DNA from: Lysobacterales bacterium
Lineage (GTDB): Bacteria > Pseudomonadota > Gammaproteobacteria > Xanthomonadales > Rhodanobacteraceae
Assembly (NCBI GenBank): GCA_002632325.1
Contig: NSJK01000003.1
Span: 163,957 to 227,956 of the forward strand
Direction: 5' to 3'
Length of the DNA stretch: 64,000 nt
Part shown: one piece after another, positions 40,556-52,025 of the stretch
Layout: every line of letters begins with the position of its first letter
How positions within the stretch are numbered: the first letter of the stretch is position 1
Position numbers and translations under genes: made by a program
The notes under the pieces: model-generated
Told to the model about the DNA's origin: nothing
What the model saw: the letters and a program-made list of their open reading frames with translations, nothing else
Databases searched by the model: none

Positions 40556-41116
40556 TCAGTTGTGCCGACGCAGGATCGGCCAGGCTGCGCGCACGTAGAG
40601 CATGCCTGACCAGATCGTCAGCGCCGCCGCGATCACCAGCAGGGATTCGCCGACCCGGTACAGGCGCAGCTCCTCGAGATCGTGCTGATACAGCAGCACC
40701 ACGATCGCGATCATCTGCATTGTCGTCTTGATCTTGCCGATCATCGCAACGCGCACGGTCGCACGTTGGCCGATTTCGGCCATCCACTCGCGCAATGCGG
40801 AGATGCTGATTTCGCGACCGACGATCACCGCGCTGGTGATCGCGAGCAGCGGCGTCGGATTGCTCTGCACCAGCAGGAACAGCGTCACCGCGACCATCAG
40901 CTTGTCCGCAACCGGATCGAGAAAGGCGCCGAAGGCCGAGCCCATGTTGTAGCGACGCGCAATCCAGCCATCGGCCCAGTCGGTGACCGCGGCAGCGATG
41001 AACACCAGCGCCGCAGCGATGTTGGCGCCACGGAATGGCAGGTAGAACACCACCGCCATCACCGGCAACAGGGCGATGCGGAACAGCGTCAGGACGGTGG
41101 GAATGGTGATCGTCAT
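40556..41116 (-). CDS. pgsA: CDP-diacylglycerol-glycerol-3-phosphate 3-phosphatidyltransferase
   Basis: Makes phosphatidylglycerophosphate, the committed step to phosphatidylglycerol and cardiolipin, in the inner membrane. 186 residues with about five helices and the CDP-alcohol phosphotransferase signature TDWADGWIARRYNMGSAFGAFLDPVADK (DG..AR........G...D...D). The N-terminus IPTVLTLFRIALLPVM is the family start. Nine bases downstream of uvrC, the classic uvrC-pgsA pair of gammaproteobacteria. Confidence 0.95.
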   Translation of the reverse strand: MTITIPTVLTLFRIALLPVMAVVFYLPFRGANIAAALVFIAAAVTDWADGWIARRYNMGSAFGAFLDPVADKLMVAVTLFLLVQSNPTPLLAITSAVIVGREISISALREWMAEIGQRATVRVAMIGKIKTTMQMIAIVVLLYQHDLEELRLYRVGESLLVIAAALTIWSGMLYVRAAWPILRRHN

Positions 41117-41125
41117 TGGCGCTGA

Positions 41126-43000
41126 TTATCCGTGGAAAGCGCCGTAAATGCGCTCCGCGAGTTGCCGATTGATGCCCTCGACCTGCATCAGCTCCTCGAC
41201 ACCGGCGCGAGTGATGCCGCCGAGGCCGCCGAAATGCTTGAGCAAGGCCGCGCGCCGGCGCGCGCCGACGCCACTGATTTCCTCCAGCGTGCTGGTCTCG
41301 CGCGCCTTCTCGCGGCGCCCACGATGACCGGTGATCGCGAAACGGTGGGCTTCGTCACGCACCACCTGAATCAGGTGCGAAGCCGGTGATTCGGGGCCGG
41401 GAAACAGGCTCTTGCCACTGCCGGCGAGGATCAGGGATTCATCGCCCGCACGGCGCGCCTCGCCCTTGGCGACGCCGACGATCGGGACGCCTTCCACACC
41501 CAGCTCGTTGAGCACATCGACCGCCTGCTGCACCTGGCCCGCGCCGCCGTCGATCAGCAAGAGGTCGGGCAGCTTGCCCTCACCGGCCTGCACGCGCTTG
41601 TAGCGGCGCTGCAGCGCCTGATGCATCGCCGCGTAGTCATCACCGGGCGTGATGCCGGAGATGTTGAAGCGCCGATACTGCGATTTCTCCGGCCCGTCCG
41701 CGCCGAACACCACGCACGAGGCCACCGTCGCCTCGCCCATCGTGTGACTGATGTCGAAGCATTCGATGCGCTGCGGCATCTCGTCCATGCCGAGCAGCTC
41801 GCGCAGCGCCTCGAAGCGCGCGAGCAAGGTCTGCTTGCTGGCCAACCGCGCCGCCAATGCCGCCTGCGCATTGCGACGCGCGAGGTCGAGAAAGCGCGCG
41901 CGTTCGTTGCGCACCGCATGTTTGATTTCGACGCCGTGGCCACTGCGTTCGGCCAGTGCCGCAGCCAGCGCCGGCGCATCCTCGGGCGCGGTGCTTACGA
42001 TGAGTTCGGTCGGAACCGGGCGGTCGAGGTAGTACTGGGCGATGAACGAGGCGAGGATCGCGGCCAGATCGCTGCTGCCGGCCAGGCGCGGAAAGAAATC
42101 GTGCGAGCCCAGACCGATGCCGTTGCGGAAGAACAGCACGCTCACGCAGGCGACGCCGCTCTCGAGCACGCAGGCGATCACGTCCATGTCGGTGCTCGCG
42201 CCCTGCACGTAGTGATGCGCCTGCACGCGCTTGACCGCGGCGATCTGGTCGCGAATCGTCGCCGCACGCTCGTAGGCCAGCTCGCTGCTCGCCTTTTCCA
42301 TCTGTGCGACCAATTCCTGCATCACCGCCTCGGCCTTGCCGTCGAGGAACAATTCGGCGTGGCGCACCTGCTGCGCATAGGCGACCTCATCGACATAGCC
42401 CACGCACGGCGCCGTGCAGCGCTGGATCTGGAATTGCAGACAGGGGCGCGAGCGGTTGCGGAAATAGCTGTCGGCGCAGTTGCGGATGCGGAACAGTTTC
42501 TGGATCAGGTCCAGGCTCTCGCGCACCGCGCCCGCGCTCGGGAACGGGCCGAAATAACGACCACCGCCGTCGCGTGCGCCGCGATGAAACTCCAGGCGCG
42601 GAAAGCGCACGGTCAGCTCCGGCTCGCCATCGGCTTCGCGGCGGCTGCGCCCCGCCGATTTCGCGCCGGTCAGATGGATGTAGGGATAGCTTTTGTCATC
42701 GCGCAGCACGATGTTGTAGCGCGGCCGCAGCGATTTGATGAGCTGGGCTTCGAGCAGCAGCGCCTCGGCCTCGGTGCGCGTGATGGTCGTCTCCATGCGC
42801 GCGATCTGGCCGATCATCGCGGCGATGCGCGGTTCGAGCCGAGGCTTGAGGAAATAGCTGCCGACGCGCTTCTTGAGGTTGCTCGCCTTGCCGACGTAGA
42901 GCAGGCCGTCGTCGGCATCGAACATGCGATACACGCCGGGCGCGCTGCTGAGCGTGCGCACGAAGGCCTTGCCGTCGAAGTTCGTGGCTGGCGCGTTCAT
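41126..43000 (-). CDS. uvrC: excinuclease ABC subunit C
   Basis: Dual-incision nuclease of nucleotide excision repair. 624 residues: GIY-YIG domain at the N-terminus (GVYRMFDADDGLLYVGKASNLKKRVGSYF), cysteine cluster (CLQFQIQRCTAPCVGY), UVR motif (VMQELVAQMEKASSELAYERAATIRDQI), RNase-H-like C-terminal endonuclease (ECFDISHTMGEATVASCVVF, LLIDGGAGQV, HRFAITGHR), and a helix-hairpin-helix pair at the end (LEEISGVGARRRAALLKHFGG). The usual upstream gacA/uvrY partner is not present. Confidence 0.97.
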   Translation of the reverse strand: MNAPATNFDGKAFVRTLSSAPGVYRMFDADDGLLYVGKASNLKKRVGSYFLKPRLEPRIAAMIGQIARMETTITRTEAEALLLEAQLIKSLRPRYNIVLRDDKSYPYIHLTGAKSAGRSRREADGEPELTVRFPRLEFHRGARDGGGRYFGPFPSAGAVRESLDLIQKLFRIRNCADSYFRNRSRPCLQFQIQRCTAPCVGYVDEVAYAQQVRHAELFLDGKAEAVMQELVAQMEKASSELAYERAATIRDQIAAVKRVQAHHYVQGASTDMDVIACVLESGVACVSVLFFRNGIGLGSHDFFPRLAGSSDLAAILASFIAQYYLDRPVPTELIVSTAPEDAPALAAALAERSGHGVEIKHAVRNERARFLDLARRNAQAALAARLASKQTLLARFEALRELLGMDEMPQRIECFDISHTMGEATVASCVVFGADGPEKSQYRRFNISGITPGDDYAAMHQALQRRYKRVQAGEGKLPDLLLIDGGAGQVQQAVDVLNELGVEGVPIVGVAKGEARRAGDESLILAGSGKSLFPGPESPASHLIQVVRDEAHRFAITGHRGRREKARETSTLEEISGVGARRRAALLKHFGGLGGITRAGVEELMQVEGINRQLAERIYGAFHG

Positions 43001-43040
43001 GGCTGCAAACCCGCTGGCAGACGCCGAATCATCGCAGGGC

Positions 43041-43487
43041 TCAAGGCCCTGCCGCGCGCATCTGGCTGATCAACGCGGCCATGCCTTGCCGCGCGAGTGC
43101 GATCACGCGTTCGAAATCGGCGGCGCCACCGTAATAGGGATCAGGCACTTCGGCGCCGCCGAGGAACAGCGCAGGCTGGGCGCCGCGCTCGGGGCGCAGG
43201 CGTTCGAGATCACGAAGATTGGCACGGTCGGCAGCGAGAATGCGATCGAAGCGCGTGAAATCGGCGCTCACGATCTGGCGCGCGCGCAGCACCGACAAGT
43301 CGTAACCGTGCGCCGCGCCTGCCGCGATCGAACGCCGATCCGGCGGCTGGCCCGTGTGGTAATCCGCGGTGCCCGCCGAGTCAACCTCGACATCGAGCCC
43401 GGCGCGCGCGAACTCGACACGCGCAACCGCTTCGAGCGTGGGTGAGCGACAGATGTTGCCCAGACACACGAACAGGATGCGGCTCAT
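43041..43487 (-). CDS. low-molecular-weight protein-tyrosine phosphatase
   Basis: 148 residues. The P-loop CLGNICRS holds nucleophile C8 and R14, and the general acid is in [13 protein letters not shown]; these define the LMW-PTP family. In Gram-negative bacteria such enzymes (Wzb, Etp) often oppose tyrosine kinases of capsule export, but here it overlaps kdsB by four bases (ATGA) and lies next to uvrC, so its substrate is open. Confidence 0.94.
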   Translation of the reverse strand: MSRILFVCLGNICRSPTLEAVARVEFARAGLDVEVDSAGTADYHTGQPPDRRSIAAGAAHGYDLSVLRARQIVSADFTRFDRILAADRANLRDLERLRPERGAQPALFLGGAEVPDPYYGGAADFERVIALARQGMAALISQMRAAGP

Positions 43488-44263
43488 CGCGCACCCTCGG
43501 CGAACACGCGCTCGACCCGCGCCAGATCCGTGGCGGTATCGACGCCGGCCGGAAATGGCTCGGGCGCAATGCGCACCGCGATCGCATGACCATGTTCGAG
43601 CGCGCGCAATTGTTCCAGCGATTCGGCGCGTTCCAGCGGCGTCGGCGCGAGGCGGGTGAACGCGCGCAGGAAACCGGCGCGATAGCCGTAGATGCCGATG
43701 TGACGCAGAAACGGCACCGCCGCGGGCAAGGCGTCACGCGCATGCGCAAACGCATCACGCGGCCACGGCAGCGGCGCGCGACTGAAATACAGCGCGCGGC
43801 CATCGTTGCGGCGCACGAGCTTGACCACGTTCGGATCGAACAACTCCTCGACCGTCAGCAGCGGCGTTGCCAGCGTCGCCATCGGCGCATCCTCTTCGCG
43901 CAAGGCGCGGGCGACCGCGGCAATTCCGCTGGCCGGTGCGAGCGGCTCGTCGCCCTGCAGGTTGACGACGATCGCATCGTCGGCCCACGCCAGTTGCTGC
44001 GCGACTTCCGCAAGGCGATCACTGCCCGAGGCGTGATCGGCGCGCGTCATCACCACGCGCACGCCGCTGCCCGCAAGCGCCGCTTCGATGCGCGCATCGT
44101 CGGTCGCCACCACCACTTCGCGCGCACCCGCAGCGAGTGCGCGTCGCGCCACATGCAACACCATCGGCTCGCCCGCGATCGGCAACAGGGGCTTGCCCGG
44201 CAATCGCGTGGATGCGTAGCGCGCAGGAATGGCAACGATGAAACCGGAATCGGTACGTGGCAT
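43484..44263 (-). CDS. kdsB: 3-deoxy-manno-octulosonate cytidylyltransferase
   Basis: Activates Kdo to CMP-Kdo for lipid A-core synthesis. 259 residues from ATG at 44263 ([31 protein letters not shown]). CTP-binding start, [39 protein letters not shown] and [12 protein letters not shown] are all hallmark blocks. An in-frame upstream extension to 44398 does not resemble KdsB. Its stop overlaps the phosphatase start. Confidence 0.95.
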   Translation of the reverse strand: MPRTDSGFIVAIPARYASTRLPGKPLLPIAGEPMVLHVARRALAAGAREVVVATDDARIEAALAGSGVRVVMTRADHASGSDRLAEVAQQLAWADDAIVVNLQGDEPLAPASGIAAVARALREEDAPMATLATPLLTVEELFDPNVVKLVRRNDGRALYFSRAPLPWPRDAFAHARDALPAAVPFLRHIGIYGYRAGFLRAFTRLAPTPLERAESLEQLRALEHGHAIAVRIAPEPFPAGVDTATDLARVERVFAEGAR

Positions 44264-44572
44264 GGAGCAACTTTGCGGGACGACGGGCAAGCCTAAGACA
44301 TGGCCGATCCAGTGACTACTGCCGCGGAATTGAATCTGCCTTGCGCTGCTCGGTGCAGCGCGATCTTGCGCCACGCAGGCACTCACGCCCAGCCGCAATC
44401 CAGCAGCCTGGATCGTGATACGGCCGCCAGCGCCTGCCTTGCAGATTCGCCATGGGCATTCCGTGCGCGGTTGAAGGCGGGAGACAGCGACGAAGCGGGC
44501 GCAGCAAGCAGCGTCGCGCCGGGCAAAAGTGAAGCCCGACCCTGCCCCCCACCATCGGCAGGGGCCCGGACA

Positions 44573-45550
44573 ATGACTGCGGTGTTAGCATGCGCGCCCC
44601 ACCGCCTCGGGCATGCGATCTTGAACCTGCCGGCTGCCGCTTCATCTGCACCCGCTGCGCTGCCGCGCCGCGCGGTGGTGCTGATGATCGCCAGCACAGT
44701 GTGTTTTGGCAGCATGGCGGTGTTGATCCGCATCGCGTCGAAGCAACTGCATCCGTTCGAAATCGCTTTCTTGCGCAGCTTCTTCGGCGCGCTGGCCGCG
44801 CTGCCGCTGCTGTGGCGCAACGGCTTGGCGACCCTGCACACCGACCGTATCGGCTTCTATGTCGTGCGTTGCGCAATTGGCGCTGTGTCGATGCTGGCCG
44901 GCTTCTGGGCGATTGCGCACCTGCCGCTGGCGCAGGCAATCGCGCTGTCGTATTCCTCGCCGCTGTTCGTCACCATCGGCGCGGTGATCTTTCTCGGCGA
45001 ACTGGTGCGCCGCCGCCGCTGGAGCGCGGTGATCGCCGGCTTCATCGGCGTGCTGGTGATCGTGCGACCCGGCACCGACGGCTTCACCATGGCGAGTCTG
45101 GTCGCGTTGTTTTCGGCGCTGTGCTCGGGCGCAGTCACGATCAGCATCAAGTTCCTCGCGCGCCGCGATCCGCCCGATACCATCGTCGTGCTCACCACCT
45201 GGCTGTGGGTGCCGCTGTCGCTGCCAGCCGCGGTGATGGTGTGGCAATGGCCGAGCGCCGACCTCCTGCCACTGCTGATTGCGCTCGGTCTGCTCGGCAC
45301 CGCCGGACAATACCTGTGGACACATGCGCTCAAGCTCGCCGAGGCCTCGACCTTGGCCCCTTTCAGCTATCTGCAACTGGTGTTCGTCGCATTGTTGGCT
45401 TGGCTGCTGTTCAACGAAACGCCTGATGAATGGACCGTGATCGGCGCGTCGATCGTGATCGGCGCGAGCTTCTACATCGCACGGCGCGAGGCCAGGCTCG
45501 CGCGCGAACGCGTCCTGCGCGAGCGCGTCGAGGGCGAGCCACAGATTTGA
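44573..45550 (+). CDS. EamA/DMT-family transporter
   Basis: About 325 residues with ten predicted helices arranged as two EamA repeats ([51 protein letters not shown]), characteristic '[22 protein letters not shown]' at the end of the first repeat and '[25 protein letters not shown]' in the second. Exports an unknown metabolite. The start is uncertain: ATG at 44573 is chosen, but a TTAGCAT -10-like element right after it raises the possibility of a later TTG/GTG start near 44620. The upstream open frame to 44300 is unlikely to be coding. Confidence 0.82.
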   Translation: MTAVLACAPHRLGHAILNLPAAASSAPAALPRRAVVLMIASTVCFGSMAVLIRIASKQLHPFEIAFLRSFFGALAALPLLWRNGLATLHTDRIGFYVVRCAIGAVSMLAGFWAIAHLPLAQAIALSYSSPLFVTIGAVIFLGELVRRRRWSAVIAGFIGVLVIVRPGTDGFTMASLVALFSALCSGAVTISIKFLARRDPPDTIVVLTTWLWVPLSLPAAVMVWQWPSADLLPLLIALGLLGTAGQYLWTHALKLAEASTLAPFSYLQLVFVALLAWLLFNETPDEWTVIGASIVIGASFYIARREARLARERVLRERVEGEPQI

Positions 45551-45638
45551 TCCGGCCGCAATGACGGCGCGCATTGCCTTTTCAGGCACGACCAGCGAGG
45601 CTGCGGCCTCGACCGAACACCACTCGCGGGAGTCGTGA

Positions 45639-46112
45639 ATGAAACAGTCGATATCGTGGTTGCTGACAGGGATCGCCTGTCTGCTGTCCCTGCTGATTGG
45701 CGCGATGATCGGGGTGTGGCTGTTCTTCAAGGTCTACGGCGGCGCCGATGAGCGACTGATCGCCAGCTTTCTCGATCAGGCCCGCGTGATCGAACTGGCC
45801 ACCCGCGATGGCGTCAGCGCGCAGAGCGAGCTGATGCGTGATGTCCTGCCGCGCGTGCAGGCCAGCACCGCCGATCTGGCCTTCATTTCGGCGGGCAGTC
45901 TCGATCCCGAGTTCACGCGCAGCATGCGCGAGGCGCTGCAAAGACTCGGCGCCAATCCGTTGGTGCAGGGCGATCAGGGTGAATGGGCCGTTGCGGCCAA
46001 GACCGCGCGCGAATGCATCCTCTTGATGCCCGCCGAGCGCAACGACTGGATGTCGTGCCGCCGCCAGGTCAAGGCGGTGTGGCCGCGCAAGGGTCCGACT
46101 CGACCCGACTGA
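45639..46112 (+). CDS. small inner-membrane-anchored protein of unknown function
   Basis: 157 residues: MKQSISWLLTGIACLLSLLIGAMIGVWLFF forms an N-terminal anchor; the rest is a soluble periplasmic domain of about 125 residues with two cysteines (ARECILL and WMSCRRQ). No family recognised. It ends eleven bases before the convergent ispG stop, with little room for a terminator. Confidence 0.65.
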   Translation: MKQSISWLLTGIACLLSLLIGAMIGVWLFFKVYGGADERLIASFLDQARVIELATRDGVSAQSELMRDVLPRVQASTADLAFISAGSLDPEFTRSMREALQRLGANPLVQGDQGEWAVAAKTARECILLMPAERNDWMSCRRQVKAVWPRKGPTRPD

Positions 46113-46122
46113 CGCGCACCGC

Positions 46123-47361
46123 TCAACCGCGCTGTGCGTAGCGACGCGCGACGTAGTCTTCGAGCACGCCGACGAATTCCTCGGCAATGTGTTCGCCGCG
46201 CAAGGTCATCGCCTTCTCGCCGTCGATGAACACCGGCGCTGCCGGCGCCTCGCCCGTGCCTGGCAACGAAATGCCGATGTTGGCGTGGCGCGATTCGCCG
46301 GGGCCATTGACCACGCAACCCATCACGGCGAGCGTGAGGTTCTCGACGCCGTCGTACTTGATGCGCCATTCGGGCATCTTCGCGCGCACGTGATCCTGCA
46401 CGGTCTTGGCGATCTGCTGGAACAACGTGCTGGTGGTGCGCCCGCAACCCGGACAGGCCGTCACCAGCGGCATGAAGGCGCGCAGGCCCATCGTCTGCAG
46501 CAGCTCCTGCGCGACGATCACTTCGCGCGTGCGCGGCTCGCCCGGCTCGGGCGTGAGCGAGATGCGGATGGTGTCGCCGATGCCTTCCTGCAGCAGCACC
46601 GCGAGCGCCGCGCTCGAGGCGACGATGCCCTTGCTGCCCATGCCGGCCTCGGTCAGGCCCAGATGCAGCGCGTAGTCGCAGCGTGCGGCGAGATCGCGAT
46701 AGACCGCGATGAGCTCCTGCACGCCGGAAACCTTGCACGAGAGGATGATGCGCCCGCGCGCCATGCCCAATTCCTCGGCGCGCACGGCCGAATCGAGCGC
46801 CGAGCGGATCAGCGCCTCGCGCGCAACACGCGCAGCGTCCCAGGGCTGCGCGCGGGCATGGTTCTCGTCCATCAGCGCGGCCACCATCGCCTGATCGAGC
46901 GAACCCCAATTGGCGCCGATGCGCACCGGCTTTTCGTGGCGCAGCGCAATCTCGATGATGGTCGAGAACTGCGCATCCTTCTTGCGCCCGAAGCCGACAT
47001 TGCCGGGATTGATGCGGTACTTGGCCAACGCCTGCGCGCAGGCAGGTTCGCGCTCGAGCAGTTGATGGCCGTTGTAGTGGAAATCGCCGATCAGCGGTAC
47101 CGCCACGCCCATCATGTCGAGGCGCTCGCGGATGCGCGGAATCGCCGCCGCCGCTTCGGGCGTGTTGACGGTCAATCGCACCAGTTCGGAGCCGGCGCGC
47201 GCGAGCTCAGCCACCTGTTTGGTCGAGCCGACAACATCGGCGGTGTCGGTGTTGGTCATCGACTGCACCACCACCGGGGCGCTGCCGCCGACAAGGATCG
47301 AACCGACCGCAACCGGCACGCAGGCACGGCGCGCAAGCGGGGATGGCGCTGTTGAACTCAT
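46123..47361 (-). CDS. ispG: 4-hydroxy-3-methylbut-2-en-1-yl diphosphate synthase
   Basis: [4Fe-4S] enzyme of the MEP isoprenoid pathway (MEcPP to HMBPP). 412 residues from ATG at 47361 ([22 protein letters not shown]). Marker motifs: [70 protein letters not shown], and cluster cysteines in [11 protein letters not shown] and [24 protein letters not shown]. The open frame continues far upstream over the cls gene, but that part is the shadow of the plus-strand gene. Confidence 0.96.
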   Translation of the reverse strand: MSSTAPSPLARRACVPVAVGSILVGGSAPVVVQSMTNTDTADVVGSTKQVAELARAGSELVRLTVNTPEAAAAIPRIRERLDMMGVAVPLIGDFHYNGHQLLEREPACAQALAKYRINPGNVGFGRKKDAQFSTIIEIALRHEKPVRIGANWGSLDQAMVAALMDENHARAQPWDAARVAREALIRSALDSAVRAEELGMARGRIILSCKVSGVQELIAVYRDLAARCDYALHLGLTEAGMGSKGIVASSAALAVLLQEGIGDTIRISLTPEPGEPRTREVIVAQELLQTMGLRAFMPLVTACPGCGRTTSTLFQQIAKTVQDHVRAKMPEWRIKYDGVENLTLAVMGCVVNGPGESRHANIGISLPGTGEAPAAPVFIDGEKAMTLRGEHIAEEFVGVLEDYVARRYAQRG

Positions 47362-47583
47362 GAAAGGCTTGGCTCCGGGCACGGCCGCAAGCGCGGATTT
47401 TCGCACATTCACCCCAGCACCCGTTGCCGCCCGCCGTTGCGGATGCGGGCATAGGGCAACGCCGATCATCCAGCGTTGCCTGCCAACCCTGGATGGTCGG
47501 TCGCGGATCCATCGCGCCAGCGATGAATCGCGTGAGCCGAGTGCGGACCTGCGCCGAACTCGGCGGCCACGGACAAGTTCGGG

Positions 47584-49080
47584 ATGGACTTGTTCAGCGC
47601 AGCCTTTGGCTACACTCGCAGCATGCTCACCGGCACGCCAGCATGCATCGACCCGCAACGCCTGCTCGCCGAACAGGCCTTCAGTCGCACCGCCGGTGCG
47701 CCGCTGGTGGCCGGCAATGCGGTGGAATTGGTGATCGACGCACGCGCCGCCTTCGATCGCTGGCTCGCCGCGATCGCCACCGCGCAAGAGCGCATCCTGT
47801 TCGCCAACTACATCTTCCGCGATGACGACATCGGCCGCAGCTTCGTGACCGCCTTGGCCGAACGCGCACGTGCCGGCGTCAAGGTCTGCGTGACGCGCGA
47901 CTGGCTCGGTTGCCTGGGCCAATCCTCGGCGCGCTTCTGGCAACCGCTGCTCGCCGCGGGCGGACAGGTGCGCGCCTACAACCCGCCGAATTGGCTCAGT
48001 CCCTTCGGCTGGTTCTCGCGCGATCATCGCAAGCTGCTGCTGGTCGACCGCGAAATCGGCTTCGTCTCCGGCGTGTGCGTGAGCGCCGCCTGGCTCGGTG
48101 ATCCGCAACGCGGTGTGCCGCCCTGGCGCGACACCACGGTGGCGATCCGCGGACCCGCGCTCGATGATCTCGCCCAAGCCTTCGCCGAAGTCTGGGCGCG
48201 CATGGGCCCGCCCTTGCGCGCCAGCAAGGACGAGGCACCGCCCACTATGCCGGTTGCCGGCACGGTTGACCTGCGTGTGGTCGCGACGCTGCCGAACATG
48301 GCCGGCCTGTATCGCCTCGACCAACTCATCGCCGCGGTCGCGCGCAAGAACCTCTGGCTCGCCGATGCCTACTTCGTCGGCATCACGCCCTATGTGCAGG
48401 CACTGCGCGCAGCGGCGCGCGATGGCGTCGACGTGCGCCTGCTGGTGCCGGGCACCAGTGACATACCGAGCATAGGCGCGATCTCGCGCGCGGGCTATCG
48501 ACCCCTGCTCGAAGCCGGTGTGCGCGTTTTCGAGTGGAATGGCTCGATGATGCACGCCAAGACCGCAGTTGCCGACTCGCGCTGGGCGCGCGTGGGCTCG
48601 ACCAACCTCAACCTCGCCAGTTGGATCGGCAACTGCGAGATCGACGTCGCGATCGAAAATCAGGCTTTCGCCGAACAGATGCAGGACCAGTACGAACGCG
48701 ATCTCGCCAACGCCACCGAGATCGTGCTCGGCGGCATGCGCCGGCGGCGCCCGCGTGTCGAAGGCGAAGCCGCCGGCGGCCCGCAAGGCGGCAGTTCGGG
48801 ACGCGCCGCCGCGAGCGCCTTGCGTCTGGCCCATTCGCTCGGCGCGGCGATCAGCAACCAGCGCAAGCTCGGTGCTGCCGAATCCACGCCCTTGCTGCTC
48901 GGCGCCGGTGTGGTATTCGCGCTTTCGCTGATCGCCTTCCTCTGGCCGCATCTGTTCGCCTGGCCGCTCGGTCTGCTCGGCGTGTGGTGCGCGCTGGCGA
49001 TGCTCGTGCGCACGCGCCAGTTGCGCGCGCAACGGCGGCGCGGCGCGATTCCGCCAACGCGCAGTGATACGCAAGCCTGA
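47584..49080 (+). CDS. cls: cardiolipin synthase-like phospholipase D family protein
   Basis: 498 residues with two PLD domains. First HKD region [16 protein letters not shown], second [20 protein letters not shown]; both have H-x-K-x4-D. Unlike classical ClsA, the membrane segment is at the C-terminus ([35 protein letters not shown]), with a basic tail. It may be a ClsB/C-type cardiolipin synthase or another PLD-type phospholipid-modifying enzyme. A second in-frame ATG at 47623 is a possible start. Divergent from ispG. Confidence 0.85.
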   Translation: MDLFSAAFGYTRSMLTGTPACIDPQRLLAEQAFSRTAGAPLVAGNAVELVIDARAAFDRWLAAIATAQERILFANYIFRDDDIGRSFVTALAERARAGVKVCVTRDWLGCLGQSSARFWQPLLAAGGQVRAYNPPNWLSPFGWFSRDHRKLLLVDREIGFVSGVCVSAAWLGDPQRGVPPWRDTTVAIRGPALDDLAQAFAEVWARMGPPLRASKDEAPPTMPVAGTVDLRVVATLPNMAGLYRLDQLIAAVARKNLWLADAYFVGITPYVQALRAAARDGVDVRLLVPGTSDIPSIGAISRAGYRPLLEAGVRVFEWNGSMMHAKTAVADSRWARVGSTNLNLASWIGNCEIDVAIENQAFAEQMQDQYERDLANATEIVLGGMRRRRPRVEGEAAGGPQGGSSGRAAASALRLAHSLGAAISNQRKLGAAESTPLLLGAGVVFALSLIAFLWPHLFAWPLGLLGVWCALAMLVRTRQLRAQRRRGAIPPTRSDTQA

Positions 49081-49160
49081 ACCGCGCAGTTGTCGTCGCG
49101 CACACAATCGCGCAGACTCGGCTGCCGCACCGCGCATGGATGCCGCGTCGAGCCGCCGCC

Positions 49161-50510
49161 ATGCCCACATCGCCCCTTGCCATCGAATCCGAAGTCCATT
49201 CACCGACTGCGCTCACGCGTCTGGTGCGTGACCTGCTCGAAGAGGCGCTGCCGCTGGTCTGGATCGAAGGCGAGATCTCCAACTTCGCGCGCCCTGCCTC
49301 GGGTCATGTCTATTTCACACTCAAGGACGCTGGCGCGCAGATCCGCTGCGCGATGTTTCGGCCCAAGAGCACCTGGCTTCGCTTTCGGCCCGCCGATGGC
49401 ATGCACGTGCTCGCCCGCGCTCGTGTGAGTCTGTACGAGGCGCGCGGCGAGTTCCAGCTCATCATCGAATCGCTCGAGGAAGCCGGCGCCGGCGCCTTGC
49501 AACGCGCCTTCGACGAACTCAAGGCGCGCTTGGCCGCCGAGGGCCTGTTCGATGCCGCGCTCAAGCGATCCTTGCCGCGCATGCCGCGCCGCATCGGCGT
49601 GATCACCTCACCCACCGGTGCCGCGGTGCGCGATGTACTGAGCGTGCTTGCGCGGCGCTTTCCACTCGCGCAGGTCGAGATCCTGCCGGTACCGGTGCAG
49701 GGCAAGGAAGCGCCGCCCGCGATCGTGGCGATGCTCGCAGCGGCTTCGCGCGCGCAGCGGCATGACGTGCTCCTGCTCACACGCGGCGGCGGCTCGCTCG
49801 AAGACCTGTGGGCGTTCAACGACGAAGCGGTCGCTCGCGCGATTCGCGCGAGCAAGGTGCCGGTCGTCTCTGCGGTCGGCCACGAAACCGATTTCACGAT
49901 TGCCGATTTCGCCGCCGACCTGCGCGCACCGACGCCTTCGGCTGCGGCCGAGCTCCTCGTCCCCGATGCGAGCGACCTTGCGCGCGTGCTCGCCACCCAG
50001 CGCAATCGCGCCAGTCAGCTCATGCGCCGCGTGCTCGAAGCACGCAGTCAGCATCTGGATCATTTGCTCGCACGCCTCAACGCGCAGCGTCCGCAGGTTC
50101 GCATCGTGCGCGGCGCCGAGCGCCTGCTCGCCCTGCAAGTGCGCCTGCGCGAAGCGGGGCGACGCGCGATCGCCGAACCGCATACGCATCTGCGTGAACT
50201 GCGCGCGCGTTTGCAGATCGGCGCACCCGCGACCCTGATCGAGCGGCGCACGCTGCTGCTCGGCGGCCTGCAGGAACGCCTGCGCAGCGCGCAGCAACGG
50301 CGTCTCGAACAGCGCGCAGCACAGTTGAGCGTGCTCGCTCGCACCCTGCACGCTGTCAGCCCACTGGCAACACTCGAACGCGGTTATGCCATCGTGCGCG
50401 ACGCCGCCAGCGGCGCGCTCGTGCGCAGCGTTGCGCAGACACGAGCTGGCCAAATGCTCGACCTGCGGCTCACCGATGGCGAAGTCGGGGTGCGCATCGA
50501 GTCGCGTTGA
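49161..50510 (+). CDS. xseA: exodeoxyribonuclease VII large subunit
   Basis: About 449 residues. N-terminal OB-fold ([30 protein letters not shown]), then the catalytic domain with [41 protein letters not shown] and [31 protein letters not shown], a long coiled-coil, and the C-terminal [10 protein letters not shown]. It degrades single-stranded DNA with XseB, whose gene is not adjacent. Start choice between 49140 ([12 protein letters not shown]) and 49161 ([10 protein letters not shown]) is open; neither has a strong ribosome-binding site. Confidence 0.95.
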   Translation: MPTSPLAIESEVHSPTALTRLVRDLLEEALPLVWIEGEISNFARPASGHVYFTLKDAGAQIRCAMFRPKSTWLRFRPADGMHVLARARVSLYEARGEFQLIIESLEEAGAGALQRAFDELKARLAAEGLFDAALKRSLPRMPRRIGVITSPTGAAVRDVLSVLARRFPLAQVEILPVPVQGKEAPPAIVAMLAAASRAQRHDVLLLTRGGGSLEDLWAFNDEAVARAIRASKVPVVSAVGHETDFTIADFAADLRAPTPSAAAELLVPDASDLARVLATQRNRASQLMRRVLEARSQHLDHLLARLNAQRPQVRIVRGAERLLALQVRLREAGRRAIAEPHTHLRELRARLQIGAPATLIERRTLLLGGLQERLRSAQQRRLEQRAAQLSVLARTLHAVSPLATLERGYAIVRDAASGALVRSVAQTRAGQMLDLRLTDGEVGVRIESR

Positions 50511-50579
50511 CACCCGCATTCAGCCTCGCGATTCGCTTCGGCGCGACAATGCAAGGAGTCCGATTGCACCGGAGTCGCC

Positions 50580-52025
50580 ATGAGCGTACTGCGTCATCCC
50601 ATGTTTCTCGCCAACCAGCCGCTGGACGGCAGCGCCACGCTCGACGTGTTCGACAAGTATTCGGGCGAGCTCGCCGCGCGCGTCGCGCTGGCTGATGCGG
50701 CAACGATCGAAGGCGCGATCGCGGCCGCAGTCGCTGCCGAGGCACCGATGCGCGCGTTTGCACCGTACCGGCGTCAGGCCGTGCTCGAACACTGCGTGGC
50801 GCGTTTGCGCGAGCGCTTTGACGAACTCGCAATGAGTCTGTGCATCGAGGCCGGCAAACCGATCCGCGATGCCGAGGGTGAGGTCACGCGCCTGATCGAT
50901 ACGTTCAGGATTGCTGCCGCCGAAGCAGTGCGCATCGATGGCACGCTGCCGAACCTTGAAATCTCGCAGCGCACCGAGGGCTATCGCGGCTTCGTCAAGC
51001 GTGTGCCGCTGGGTGCGTGCTCGTTCATCACGCCATTCAATTTTCCGCTCAATCTGGTTGCACACAAGGTCGCGCCAGCGATTGCCGCGGGTTGTCCGTT
51101 CGTGCTCAAACCTTCGGAGAAGACGCCGCTGGGCGCACTCATCATCGGCGAAGTGCTGGCCGAAACCGACCTGCCCAAGGGCGCATTCTCGATCCTGCCT
51201 TGCCGCATCGAAGATGCCGATCCGTTCGTGAGTGACGATCGCCTCAAGCTGCTGTCCTTCACCGGTGGCCAGATCGGCTGGCAGCTCAAGGCGCAAGCCG
51301 GGCGCAAGAAAGTCGTGCTCGAACTGGGTGGCAATGCGGCCTGCATCATCGATGGCGACCAGGGCGACAAGCTCGATGCGATCGTCGCGCGCCTGGTGTT
51401 CGGTGCGTATTACCAATCCGGACAGAGCTGCATCAAGGTGCAGCGCGTGCTCGCCCACGAATCGCTCTACGCCGGCCTGCGCGAGCGCTTCGTTGCCGCG
51501 GTGCGTGCGCTCAAGGCAGGCGACCCCAAACAACGCGACACCTTCCTCGGTCCGCTGATCGACGAAGCGGCGGCAATCCGGCTCGAAGGCTGGGTCGACG
51601 AGGCAGTCAAGGGCGGTGCGCGCCTGCTCTGCGGCGGCACGCGCGAGCGCAATCGGCTCGCCGCGAGCGTGCTCGAACAGGTACCTGACGATGCCAGGCT
51701 CAACCGACTCGAAGCCTTCGGCCCGGTCACCGTGCTCGAATCATTCACCTCGTTCGAGGCCGCGCTCGCGCGCGCCAACGATTCCGACTACGGCCTGCAG
51801 GCAGGCGTGTTCACCGACTCGCTCGCGCACACGCTGCGCGCCTGGGACGTGCTCGAAGTCGGCGGCGTGATCATCAACGACATCCCCTCTTTCCGCGTCG
51901 ACAACATGCCCTACGGCGGCGTCAAGCATTCGGGACTGGGCCGCGAAGGCATCATCAGCGCGATCGCCGAGATGACCGAGCCGCGCCTGCTGGTGGTGCG
52001 CGATGTACACGAGGCAACGCCATGA
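50580..52025 (+). CDS. NAD(P)-dependent aldehyde dehydrogenase
   Basis: 481-residue ALDH. Catalytic Cys is in YYQSGQSCIKVQR and the general-base Glu in VVLELGGNAACII; the Rossmann region has PFNFPLNLVAHKVAPAIAAGC and VLKPSEKTPL. The overall pattern (FVKRVPLGACSFITPFNFPLN, KHSGLGREGI near the end) is closest to the lactaldehyde/glyceraldehyde/succinate-semialdehyde-like group; the true substrate is not readable. First gene of a three-gene unit with DUF2945 and DUF488 proteins, joined by ATGA overlaps. Confidence 0.9.
   Translation: MSVLRHPMFLANQPLDGSATLDVFDKYSGELAARVALADAATIEGAIAAAVAAEAPMRAFAPYRRQAVLEHCVARLRERFDELAMSLCIEAGKPIRDAEGEVTRLIDTFRIAAAEAVRIDGTLPNLEISQRTEGYRGFVKRVPLGACSFITPFNFPLNLVAHKVAPAIAAGCPFVLKPSEKTPLGALIIGEVLAETDLPKGAFSILPCRIEDADPFVSDDRLKLLSFTGGQIGWQLKAQAGRKKVVLELGGNAACIIDGDQGDKLDAIVARLVFGAYYQSGQSCIKVQRVLAHESLYAGLRERFVAAVRALKAGDPKQRDTFLGPLIDEAAAIRLEGWVDEAVKGGARLLCGGTRERNRLAASVLEQVPDDARLNRLEAFGPVTVLESFTSFEAALARANDSDYGLQAGVFTDSLAHTLRAWDVLEVGGVIINDIPSFRVDNMPYGGVKHSGLGREGIISAIAEMTEPRLLVVRDVHEATP

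Noticed and set aside
47362..49203. N-terminal extension of ispG over 600 residues
   Set aside because: It lies antisense to the cls gene; ispG starts normally at 47361.
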